Under the pieces are notes generated by a model. It saw only the letters and a program-made list of their open reading frames with translations, was not told where the DNA came from and did not search any database. A stretch of 41,538 bases of DNA, taken from positions 1 to 41,538 of the forward strand of contig CAZKJF010000002.1 in assembly GCA_964553025.1 (NCBI GenBank), given 5' to 3'. Origin of the DNA: 2-01-FULL-49-17 sp964553025 (lineage in GTDB: Bacteria > Patescibacteriota > Minisyncoccia > 2-02-FULL-40-12 > GWA2-44-9). Below are positions 15,757-22,904 of this stretch, piece by piece (the stretch's first letter is position 1; each line of letters starts with the position of its first letter). Made by a program: the position numbers and the translations under genes.

Positions 15757-16462
15757 AAGTTTTAATAAAAACCGGCTCCGCTATATACTTCTTTTCTCCA
15801 AATGTAAAAATTTTCTCCACGGTTAGCCCCTCTTGGCGTATAAGGTCAAGCAGTTCCGTTTCATTGAACCAGATCTCAATCATAGGAACCTCATAAGCAG
15901 TTTTTTGGGTGTAAGTCGTAGGGCTTTTAAGGATAACCGGCGTCCTTTGGAAAATTACAAAATCGCGTGCTACTCGTGCTGCTTCACGAATTGCCTGCCT
16001 ATAATCTAGAATGTGCAAAAGGCAGCCACCCGAAAAGACAATATCAAATGAATCATTTTGGTAGTTTAATTGGGTAGCATCGTTAACTGCAAAGGGAATA
16101 TTTGGATAGCGTTCTTTTGCGAGTTTAATAAATTCAGAAGAATAGTCGCATCCTTCGTATTGGACATCTAACCCTGCCAGCTTGAATACTTCAGAAAAAT
16201 ATCCAGCCGAACATCCGACCTCCAGGACTTTTGGATTTACTAAACCGGTTGCCTTAATCGCCTCAACACCCACCCTCATATGATCTATTTCCTTCCAGTT
16301 ATCAAGTTGGGCGACAGCTTTCAAAGTTTGTTTTTGTGCCAATCTAGGTTGTTGCCATGATTTGCTGTAGGCTGCAGCTTTCCCATTTTCTGGTTTGCGG
16401 ATGACGCGGTAATAAGGAAAAAAACGGCGTTTTATTCTTCTAATCAAACCTTTTATGCTCAT
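15725..16462 (-). CDS. Class I SAM-dependent methyltransferase
   Basis: 245 residues from the ATG at 16462, which follows the previous stop by 4 nt; an upstream in-frame start would lie inside the previous gene. Motif I is VLEVGCSAGYFSEVF, followed by YEGCDYSSEFIKLAKERY, NDATQLNYQNDSFDIVFSGG and a HIL segment. A basic N-terminus (IKGLIRRIKRRFF) may bind membrane or acceptor. Within the AT-rich glycan block it probably methylates a sugar residue. Acceptor unknown. Confidence 0.85.
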   Translation of the reverse strand: MSIKGLIRRIKRRFFPYYRVIRKPENGKAAAYSKSWQQPRLAQKQTLKAVAQLDNWKEIDHMRVGVEAIKATGLVNPKVLEVGCSAGYFSEVFKLAGLDVQYEGCDYSSEFIKLAKERYPNIPFAVNDATQLNYQNDSFDIVFSGGCLLHILDYRQAIREAARVARDFVIFQRTPVILKSPTTYTQKTAYEVPMIEIWFNETELLDLIRQEGLTVEKIFTFGEKKYIAEPVFIKTYVCRKIKTNL

Positions 16463-16466
16463 GATT

Positions 16467-17237
16467 TTATTTTGTGCGTTTAAAATGAAAGAGTCCAGTT
16501 CCAAATCCAAGCATTGGATCATACGATTCTCTTATTTCCCGGGCATATATGTATCTCTCTTCAATGAGATTAAGGGGCTTAAATAATTCTAAAATATATT
16601 CGCGTGTAAACGCTCGGTGAGCGTTAAAATATATTTTATTTTCTGAGTCAACCGGTACTGAAATATATAATGAGCCGTTTAATGCTAACACGCGCTTGAT
16701 TTCTTCTATTGCTTTTTCTGAGCCAAAAGCGTCCAGCTTGTCTCCGTATCTTCCAAGTCCAATATGCTCAAGAACACAAATAGAACTCAATGAGAAAATT
16801 ATCCCATCTTCAAACGGAAGATTCAGAATATCGCCTTTTATAAAATTAAAGTTCGGCATTTCAAGGTCTATCGGCCGTATATCAATCATTGTTGTTGGGG
16901 TAAATTGCGAAATGATCCCAACCATTTCAGCTTTTGATCCGATATCATAATGATGGAGAGGTTTTGCTTCAAATACCTTTCGCGCGCACCATGAGTCTTG
17001 ATAAAAATAGATAGGATCTACCGGGGTAGATTCGGTTCGGTCTAAGACGTGAGGCCTCAGATTTGACTGGTCAAGAATAAATTTATTGTTTGTGTCTATT
17101 CTTCGATATGCCATGAGGTCTTTTAAATAAAATCCAAAACCCTTGGAAAGCTTAAGCATACTTGGATACTGACGGATGATGCGTCGAAAAAGAAGAAAAT
17201 TTTTAATACCCGGTATTTTTTTAATAAAGTTTTTCAT
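16467..17237 (-). CDS. Methyltransferase-like protein of the DUF268 type
   Basis: 256 residues. The central part has DIGSKAEMVG, MIDIRPIDLEMPNF, GDILNLPFEDG and a diagnostic CVLEHIGLGRYGDKLDAFG stretch, then EIKRVLALNGSLYISVPV and FNAHRAF. GLGRYGD and NAHR, as I recall them, characterise DUF268 proteins, a branch of the SAM methyltransferase fold found in glycan clusters. A glycine-rich motif I is weak, so catalysis is uncertain. Its ATG shares one base with the TGA of the upstream GT8-like gene, implying coupling. Confidence 0.65.
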   Translation of the reverse strand: MKNFIKKIPGIKNFLLFRRIIRQYPSMLKLSKGFGFYLKDLMAYRRIDTNNKFILDQSNLRPHVLDRTESTPVDPIYFYQDSWCARKVFEAKPLHHYDIGSKAEMVGIISQFTPTTMIDIRPIDLEMPNFNFIKGDILNLPFEDGIIFSLSSICVLEHIGLGRYGDKLDAFGSEKAIEEIKRVLALNGSLYISVPVDSENKIYFNAHRAFTREYILELFKPLNLIEERYIYAREIRESYDPMLGFGTGLFHFKRTK

Positions 17238-18214
17238 CAGTTTTTATGAGCTAGATAGAATATTCTTCGACGCATTGAACGAAGGGAGGAGCGTATCCCT
17301 GAAATTAATTGGACTGATATTTGAGGTCGTTCTATGGCTCCCATTCCAAGTTTATCTGGAGATGATTTTATGGTTTCCGCCAGATCGCGGATGTATTGAT
17401 CATAAATATAAAGCCGGGCAGGTGACCAGTCAGTGTAGTGTGACGGTGGGGTAAGAGGAAGGAAATGTGCAGGTTTATAGATTGGCAGTCGAAAGAAATG
17501 ATAAAAGATTAGTGGTTGGTCATCTATATACACTGTGTTTTCTTTTTTTGTCACTTTATAATTTTTAATATTCCAAGGTGCCACACAAGCCCCTTTATGT
17601 TTTGAGATTGTTACGCCGGAGAAGAGCTTTGGGAAAGAATCTAGATATTTTTGGTCCCCCATTTTTCCATTTTCAGGAGTACGATAGCACCATTCAATGC
17701 ATCGTTCTCGCCACCAATTTAAGCATGCATTTCCCTCAGTGTTATTTTTAAATATCAACATTCCCACATTGAAGATGCCATCAATTTCTTCTCGGTACTT
17801 CTTTTGAGGAGGGAACCGGTGCGGAATAATGTAGATAGAATTAGTTTCAAGTTCTGTGTAAAGGGGTTCTGGAGAAAAATAGAAATAAAGATCTGCGTCT
17901 AGATACGCAATTGTTTCAAGAGTCGGATTATTCTTGAGAACATATAGAGGTAGAGATGGGGTGCAGGTCCAGAAATATTCTTCAGCAGTTCGTGTTGATT
18001 TTATTGATAACAAAGCTTGGTCTTCAAAATCTTTTAAAGGGATGAGAGTAATGTGTGAAAGATTTGAATTTTTGAGGAATTCTTCTGTTTCTCTATCAAG
18101 GCATAAAATCCAGAGGTGAAAAGGTTGGCTATGCGTGCAGAGAGAGTGGTACAGAGCAAGACCCCTTGCCATATAGTGCCTATCGAACATTGTGCAAAAA
18201 TTGTATAGTCTCAT
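17237..18214 (-). CDS. GT8-like glycosyltransferase, relative of the fusion protein's N-terminal half
   Basis: 325 residues, single-domain. It starts MRLYNFCTMFDRHYMARGLAL, has WILCLDRET, the DxD-type YLDADLYFYF at about 108-117, NWWRERCIEWC, GDQKYLD and a VAPWNIKNY segment, all collinear with the first half of the 13765-15756 protein. This identifies a gene pair derived by duplication. Likely role: transfer of one sugar from a nucleotide donor with a divalent metal. AT-rich like its neighbours. It is transcribed leftward, and its stop overlaps the next start by one base. Confidence 0.78.
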   Translation of the reverse strand: MRLYNFCTMFDRHYMARGLALYHSLCTHSQPFHLWILCLDRETEEFLKNSNLSHITLIPLKDFEDQALLSIKSTRTAEEYFWTCTPSLPLYVLKNNPTLETIAYLDADLYFYFSPEPLYTELETNSIYIIPHRFPPQKKYREEIDGIFNVGMLIFKNNTEGNACLNWWRERCIEWCYRTPENGKMGDQKYLDSFPKLFSGVTISKHKGACVAPWNIKNYKVTKKENTVYIDDQPLIFYHFFRLPIYKPAHFLPLTPPSHYTDWSPARLYIYDQYIRDLAETIKSSPDKLGMGAIERPQISVQLISGIRSSLRSMRRRIFYLAHKN

Positions 18215-18222
18215 TAAATAAA

Positions 18223-18339
18223 CTACCAGATATTAGTTATCAATATTTCTGTCTCTGAAACAGCAATACCAACTTTTCTGATATCTATTGGTTTTGTATC
18301 CTCACCTGCCAGAAAACCGGTTTGTATATTTTTGATCAT
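18223..18339 (-). other. Possible 38-codon remnant or mini-gene
   Basis: In the 154-nt gap between two leftward genes an open frame from ATG 18339 to TAG 18223 reads MIKNIQTGFLAGED, then IDIRKVGIAVSETEILI. The closing pattern (DxRKVGIAVSxxxI) resembles, from memory, the short C-terminal tail found on some glycan-modifying enzymes. It may be the leftover end of a lost methyltransferase or glycosyltransferase rather than a functional gene. Confidence 0.25.
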
Positions 18340-18368
18340 TTTTTTAAAATTATTTAATTGATTGAAAT

Positions 18369-19478
18369 TTATTTTCCAAGATTTTTCTGAAATATCGTAA
18401 TCAGTTCTTCCATGCGTTTCTGGTAAGTATGGTCTTGAAGCGTGCGGTTTTGGCCGGCCTGAGCGATTTTTTTTCGTTCATCATCGTGAGCTAAATAATA
18501 ACGGATTTTTTCTAGTAATTCTTCTTTGGTTTCATAGGTTTCTATTTCTTTTCCAGGCTCGAACAGATCGGCTAGATTACTTCTTTTTTCGGTAATAACC
18601 ATTGCACCCATACCCGTTGCTTCGTACAAACGCATATTGTTGGCATAATTTTCAGCGGTCTCAATGTGGCGATTTATGCATATTTTTGCGTCCGCGTATA
18701 TTTGATACATTGATGTGCCCCATGCATCACCATGATGATGTTTCCTGGCTGCAGATTCAAGCGGAAGATGCTTGGCACCATATCCCCATAATTCAATAGC
18801 ATTGTGCTGGGCGAGATAATCAAACATGACAATATTGGCATTGTGCCAACGCGAAAATCCACCGACAAATACGGCACCATATTTATCATGGTTCCCATGG
18901 ATTCGATCTAAAAGTTTTGGTTCGAATGCAAGTTTGAAATATTCACTCCGAATACCAATTTTGCGGAATCGTTCTATAAAATGAGGAAATGATGTTAGAA
19001 TCAGATCAAATTGATTGGCTTTTTCGTTCTCAAAATCAAATGGGGAAGCGACTTGTCCAACTATGTTTTTTACATAGGGTTTAACTCGCAGTAATAACTT
19101 TTGCGGAGGATTTCGCAGATCATGGCAATAGAGAATGTCGGGCCGGTATACTTTAATTTGCGCCTCGACAACCCGGTCAGGCCAGTCTGATTTAAACCAT
19201 GAACGTAGCTTGCGGACGTTTCGGAACCAATCGGGTCGATACCAGATCCCGTGTTCTTTAGCCCATTGTTTTTGCAAGGATCCACAATTTAAGATAATAT
19301 CATCCGCTTCATGTCCAAGCTTTTTGAGGTTTCGAGAAAAGAAGTCAGATGTTCCGAAGTTTTCGGCTAGAAGTGCTTTTTTTTGGGTTTCGTAGCCAGC
19401 TTGTTCTAATTCGGGATGGTTACCGTAAAAATTATCAAGAAACATTGAATAATATGTATCGAGAATCAGTATCTTCAT
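18369..19478 (-). CDS. CgeB-like glycosyltransferase (GT-B)
   Basis: 369 residues. The N-terminal half is Rossmann-like (MKILILDTYYSMFLDNFYG; RPDILYCHDLRNPP). The C-terminal half matches the CgeB/glyco_trans_1_2 pattern: YGAVFVGGFSRWHN, IELWGYGAKHLP, YADAKICINRHIE, NNMRLYEATGMGAMVITE, and LFEPGKEIETYETKEEL. The RLYEATGMGA segment corresponds to the nucleotide-sugar-binding glutamate region. Likely a cytoplasmic glycosyltransferase. Its start overlaps the wzt stop by 4 nt, so it is coupled to the exporter, and it shares the AT-rich composition of the island. Confidence 0.82.
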   Translation of the reverse strand: MKILILDTYYSMFLDNFYGNHPELEQAGYETQKKALLAENFGTSDFFSRNLKKLGHEADDIILNCGSLQKQWAKEHGIWYRPDWFRNVRKLRSWFKSDWPDRVVEAQIKVYRPDILYCHDLRNPPQKLLLRVKPYVKNIVGQVASPFDFENEKANQFDLILTSFPHFIERFRKIGIRSEYFKLAFEPKLLDRIHGNHDKYGAVFVGGFSRWHNANIVMFDYLAQHNAIELWGYGAKHLPLESAARKHHHGDAWGTSMYQIYADAKICINRHIETAENYANNMRLYEATGMGAMVITEKRSNLADLFEPGKEIETYETKEELLEKIRYYLAHDDERKKIAQAGQNRTLQDHTYQKRMEELITIFQKNLGK

Positions 19479-20743
19479 TTTTGGTTAAATGACCAGGTTT
19501 GTTCGACATTGATGGGGCTGTGTTTTTGGATTTCTTTAGTGCCATAATAGTCGCCTTCTTTAACTTCGAAGATGCCCATATTTTTTATGTGGTCCTGGCG
19601 TTCTCCATTGACGAATAAATCGGTTGAAATGAAGTAGATCCCCTCCATTAGAGGAAGCTTATGAGTAAACTTGCAACTGATAGTACCGTGCGCCGGAGCG
19701 CGTGCTGCTGTTTCTCCGGTCAAGCGCGAAGAAGCATATATCAAGTTCGTGCCAGTCTCATTGCTTATCACAAAAACAAAATTTAAATTTTCCAACACTT
19801 GTTCATCTTTTGATTCATACTGAAAATTAAATGTATAGCGTCCTCCCGTCTCTAGGTATTCTACAGGATCATTCTTTTCATTTGTTACAGAAAATGAGGT
19901 CAGTTTTACGTCGCCTTTGCCTTTGCGGTCTTGGCGGTCTTTGATGTGGGTGCCGGTTTGGGAGAGCGGATTCTTTTTAAGGTAGAGCGCGACCATTTCG
20001 GATGTCGGCCCCATAGCGGCGATCCGGCCGTGTTCAAGGAGAACGACTTTATGGCAGAGCTGCTGAACGATGGACATATTGTGGCTGACGAACAGGATCG
20101 TACGGCCGGCGGTCTTGGTTGCTTCGTCCATTTTGGCGAGGGATTTTTTCTGAAATTCCGCATCACCGACGGCCAGCACTTCATCCACGATAAGCACATC
20201 CGGATCCATGTGGGCGGCCACGGAAAAAGCGAGGCGGACATACATACCGGAAGAATAATGTTTGACGGGCGTATCGATGAATTTCTCCACGCCGGCGAAT
20301 TGCACAATCTGGTCGAACTTCCGGGCAATCTCGCGGCGGCCCATGCCGATGATGGCGCCGTTCAGGAAAATATTTTCCCGGCCCGTCAATTCAGGGTGGA
20401 ATCCCGTGCCGACTTCCAGGAGCGAAGCGACGCGGCCGCGGATGCGGATCTCGCCGTCGCTGGGCGGCGTAATGCGGCTCAAAATTTTCAGAAGCGTCGA
20501 CTTGCCGGCGCCGTTGGCGCCGATGATGCCGACGACTTCGCCGGGTTCGACGGTGAAGGAGATATCTTTCAGCGCCCAGAAGTCTTCGCGCGCGCCGAAT
20601 TTCTGCTGTGCTTTCTTTTTCAGGAAACGCAGAGGATGGAAGATCGCATTTGTGAGCACGTCGCGCAGCGCGATATAGCCGCCGCGCTGGTGCGCGATGC
20701 GGTATTGCTTGGAAATATTTTTGACTTCGATGATCGGAGGCAT
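19475..20743 (-). CDS. wzt: ABC transporter ATPase for polysaccharide export (Wzt-like) with C-terminal glycan-binding domain
   Basis: 422 residues. The nucleotide-binding domain has Walker A GANGAGKST (75-83), the signature HYSSGMYVRL (162-171, a Wzt-style SSGM), Walker B VLIVDEVLAVGD (183-194) and the switch His in VSHNM (221). From about residue 277 the sequence becomes beta-rich (KLTSFSVTNEK; GGRYTFNFQYES; TSDLF-like end), matching the Wzt-C domain that recognises the glycan to be exported. It powers Wzm-mediated export of a lipid-linked polysaccharide. Base composition changes from GC-rich to AT-rich close to the domain border (about 19912), suggesting a recombination join. It starts 4 nt after wzm. 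Confidence 0.93.
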   Translation of the reverse strand: MPPIIEVKNISKQYRIAHQRGGYIALRDVLTNAIFHPLRFLKKKAQQKFGAREDFWALKDISFTVEPGEVVGIIGANGAGKSTLLKILSRITPPSDGEIRIRGRVASLLEVGTGFHPELTGRENIFLNGAIIGMGRREIARKFDQIVQFAGVEKFIDTPVKHYSSGMYVRLAFSVAAHMDPDVLIVDEVLAVGDAEFQKKSLAKMDEATKTAGRTILFVSHNMSIVQQLCHKVVLLEHGRIAAMGPTSEMVALYLKKNPLSQTGTHIKDRQDRKGKGDVKLTSFSVTNEKNDPVEYLETGGRYTFNFQYESKDEQVLENLNFVFVISNETGTNLIYASSRLTGETAARAPAHGTISCKFTHKLPLMEGIYFISTDLFVNGERQDHIKNMGIFEVKEGDYYGTKEIQKHSPINVEQTWSFNQK

Positions 20744-20747
20744 GGAA

Positions 20748-21563
20748 TTAAATCAAATCGGCGAAATTCTGTTCAGTTTTCTTAAATAGCAGCACGCCGG
20801 CGATCAGGAGAACGGCGGCGCCGCCGCCGGAAATGGCAAGCAATTCCCAATTAATCGGGGTTGCGCCCAAGATCGCCGCACGTGCTGCTTTGATTACTCC
20901 AGTCATGGGATTTACCGCCAAAATCCATGAATATTTTTCTAAAATGCTGGGAGAATAAATAACCGGCGTGATGAAAAGCATGATTTGGATAAAAAACGGC
21001 AGCGCGTATCGAAGGTCGCGATATTTTACGTTGAAGGAAGCCAAGATCATCCCGCCGCCCAAGGCAATGCAGATCGTAATTAACAACAAGAACGGGAACA
21101 ACAAGAACCCTGACAGATGAGGCAGGTAGCCATAGTAGATCATCAGGCCGATCAGAATGCACGTTGATATTAAAAAGTCGACCAGATTCGTGATGATAAC
21201 CGACACCGGCAGGAGCAGGCGGGGGAAATAAACTTTCGTAACGATGCTTTGATTGGTAATTAAACTGTTGCTGGCGTCGTTGAGGGAGCTTGAAAAGAAT
21301 TGCCATAACAGCAAGCCGACGAAGACGAAAATTGGATAGGGGACATTATCGGAAGGAATTTGACCGAAGTGGCCGAAGACGACGCTAAAGACAACCATCG
21401 TGACAAACGGCTGGAAGAGCCCCCAGCCGATACCGATAACTGTTTGTTTGTATCGGACTTTGATGTCGCGCCAGGTCAAGAAATACAACAGCTCGCGGTA
21501 GCGCCATATTTCCGCGATGTCCGTCCATGAGAATTGTCGCTGCGGCTTGATGATCGTTTCCAT
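20748..21563 (-). CDS. wzm: ABC transporter permease for polysaccharide export (Wzm-like)
   Basis: 271 residues, ABC2_membrane type. The N-terminus reads RQFSWTDIAEIWRYRELLYFL and then WRDIKVRYKQTVIGIGWGL, a hallmark of O-antigen and teichoic-acid exporter permeases. About six hydrophobic segments follow. It forms the membrane channel with Wzt. Its ATG shares one base with the stop of the upstream HTH gene, and wzt begins 4 nt after its stop, giving an HTH-wzm-wzt-glycosyltransferase unit. Confidence 0.93.
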   Translation of the reverse strand: METIIKPQRQFSWTDIAEIWRYRELLYFLTWRDIKVRYKQTVIGIGWGLFQPFVTMVVFSVVFGHFGQIPSDNVPYPIFVFVGLLLWQFFSSSLNDASNSLITNQSIVTKVYFPRLLLPVSVIITNLVDFLISTCILIGLMIYYGYLPHLSGFLLFPFLLLITICIALGGGMILASFNVKYRDLRYALPFFIQIMLFITPVIYSPSILEKYSWILAVNPMTGVIKAARAAILGATPINWELLAISGGGAAVLLIAGVLLFKKTEQNFADLI

Positions 21564-21808
21564 TACCAGTGTTTGATTTTGCGTTTGATATCTTGCTTGA
21601 CGGCTTGGTATGCATGGACGGCTTTTCGTTCAACGATAGGCGACAAAAGTCGAAGCAATTCCTTGCCGAGGATGCGGTATTGGCCGCCGACCTTGTTGGC
21701 TCGGATAACACCCTGTTTGAGCATCCGCTTGATGGTGCTGGTGCTGATACGAAGAATATCTTTTGTTTCGCTGGTTGTATAGACCCCCAGCGGGTTAATT
21801 TCGGGCAT
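21563..21808 (-). CDS. Small helix-turn-helix DNA-binding protein (MerR/excisionase-like)
   Basis: 81 residues. The N-terminal half, YTTSETKDILRISTSTIKRMLKQG then IRANKVGGQYRILGKEL, is a classic HTH_17 (excisionase/MerR-like) winged helix: T-x-x-E-x-A/D-x-x-L-x-x-S-x-x-T-x-x-R. The C-terminus is basic (AVKQDIKRKIKHW). It is the first gene of the wzm-wzt unit and overlaps wzm by 1 nt. Because its promoter region contains two direct TGACACC repeats one helical turn apart, autoregulation of the exporter operon is a fair inference. Confidence 0.78.
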   Translation of the reverse strand: MPEINPLGVYTTSETKDILRISTSTIKRMLKQGVIRANKVGGQYRILGKELLRLLSPIVERKAVHAYQAVKQDIKRKIKHW

Positions 21809-21848
21809 AAAGCGAGGAATTTAAGCTCTTTCTCTTAGGGTATCAAAA

Positions 21849-21865
21849 GGTGTCATTGGGTGTCA
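21849..21865 (-). promoter_or_regulatory. Direct heptamer repeats in the HTH-wzm-wzt promoter, candidate operator
   Basis: On the minus strand TTGACACCCAATGACACC contains two copies of TGACACC spaced 10 bp start to start. The first overlaps a TTGACA -35; a TACCCT -10 lies 18 bp further. A regulator bound here would block RNA polymerase; the adjacent HTH protein is the obvious candidate. Confidence 0.5.
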
Positions 21866-21883
21866 ATTAAAAAGTGGACAAAA

Positions 21884-21900
21884 GCCCCCGGAGCGGGGGC
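21884..21900 (-). terminator. Intrinsic terminator after the GDP-fucose synthase gene
   Basis: A 7-bp GC stem (21884-21890 with 21894-21900, 3-nt loop) is followed on the minus strand by TTTT. It lies just past the stop of the leftward epimerase/reductase gene and upstream of the HTH gene's promoter. Confidence 0.75.
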
Positions 21901-22863
21901 TTAAACGGAAGGCAGCTGTCGGTACCAGGCAATCGTTTTGCGAAGGCCGTCTTCGAAATCGGTATCGGCCACGAAATCGAATTCTTTTTGCGCCCGGCTG
22001 GTATCCAGCATTCGGCGGGGCTGGCCGTCGGGCTTGGTGGCGTCCCAAGTGATCTCGCCGCGGTATTCCATGAGGCGGGCAATCGTTTCGACGAGGTTGC
22101 GGATGGTAATTTCGCGGCCCGCGCCGATGTTGACGGGTTCGGGCTTGTTGTAGAAGCGGGCGGCCAGCACGATGGCGCGGGCCGCGTCCTCAACATAGAG
22201 AAATTCGCGCGACGCGGTGCCGGTGCCCCAGACTTGGATCGAAGGGGCTTGGGTTTTCTTCGCGTCGTCGATTTTTTTGATCAAGGCGGGGATAACGTGA
22301 GACTTTTCGGGCTCGAAATGATCATGGGGTCCGTAGAGGTTTACGGGGATCAGATAGATTGCATTCATGCCGTATTGCTGGCGGTACGTTTGAGCTTGTA
22401 CCAGAAGCATTTTCTTGGCTAGGCCGTAAGGAGCGTTGGTTTCTTCAGGGTATCCGTCCCAGAGCGCATCTTCGCTGAAGGGCGTCGGCGTGTGCTTCGG
22501 ATAGGAACAGACGGTACCGATGGCGACGAACTTTCCGACGTTGCGTTCACGTGCGGCTTCCATTAGCTGAACGCCCATCATCAGGTTGTCATAGAACAAT
22601 CGGGCGGGATTTTGCTGGTTGTAACCGATGCCGCCGACGTTGCCGGCAAGGTGGATGATGACGTCCATGTTTTTTGCGACGAGCCGGCAGTTCGCGGCCG
22701 TGCGGAGATCGCACTGATGTCGTCGGGGAACGAAAATTCTTTCTTTCGGCACGCCGCTTCGCTGAAGTTCAGCAATAACATGCCTGCCGAGAAAACCGGT
22801 GCCGCCGGTGACGAGTATGTTCTTGTAACCGAGGTAATGGAATTGTGAAGGTTCAATTGTCAT
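21901..22863 (-). CDS. fcl: GDP-L-fucose synthase (GDP-4-keto-6-deoxymannose epimerase/reductase)
   Basis: 320 residues from the ATG at 22863; an in-frame TTG 6 nt upstream is less likely. It is a short-chain dehydrogenase with the Rossmann GGTGFLG near the start and HLAGNVGGIGYNQQNP, whose GGI-N block is typical of this enzyme. It also has the catalytic Ser region (GTVCSYPKH), Tyr/Lys in YGLAKK, and NLYGPHDHFEPEKSHVIPAL, the family's substrate-binding signature. It makes GDP-L-fucose from GDP-4-keto-6-deoxymannose with NADPH. The GT11-like half of the 13765-15756 protein could use the product. No GDP-mannose dehydratase gene is in the window. Confidence 0.9.
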   Translation of the reverse strand: MTIEPSQFHYLGYKNILVTGGTGFLGRHVIAELQRSGVPKERIFVPRRHQCDLRTAANCRLVAKNMDVIIHLAGNVGGIGYNQQNPARLFYDNLMMGVQLMEAARERNVGKFVAIGTVCSYPKHTPTPFSEDALWDGYPEETNAPYGLAKKMLLVQAQTYRQQYGMNAIYLIPVNLYGPHDHFEPEKSHVIPALIKKIDDAKKTQAPSIQVWGTGTASREFLYVEDAARAIVLAARFYNKPEPVNIGAGREITIRNLVETIARLMEYRGEITWDATKPDGQPRRMLDTSRAQKEFDFVADTDFEDGLRKTIAWYRQLPSV

Positions 22864-22904
22864 AACCAAATATCCGTGCTAGAGTATAAATACTTTTTAT
22901 TGTT

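Noticed and set aside
13387..19395. Various 60-110 codon frames opposite the island genes
   Set aside because: All lie antisense to well-supported genes and lack recognisable motifs.
20813..20826. 14-nt palindrome in wzm
   Set aside because: It consists of GGC/GCC repeats in a glycine/alanine run and is short enough to arise by composition.
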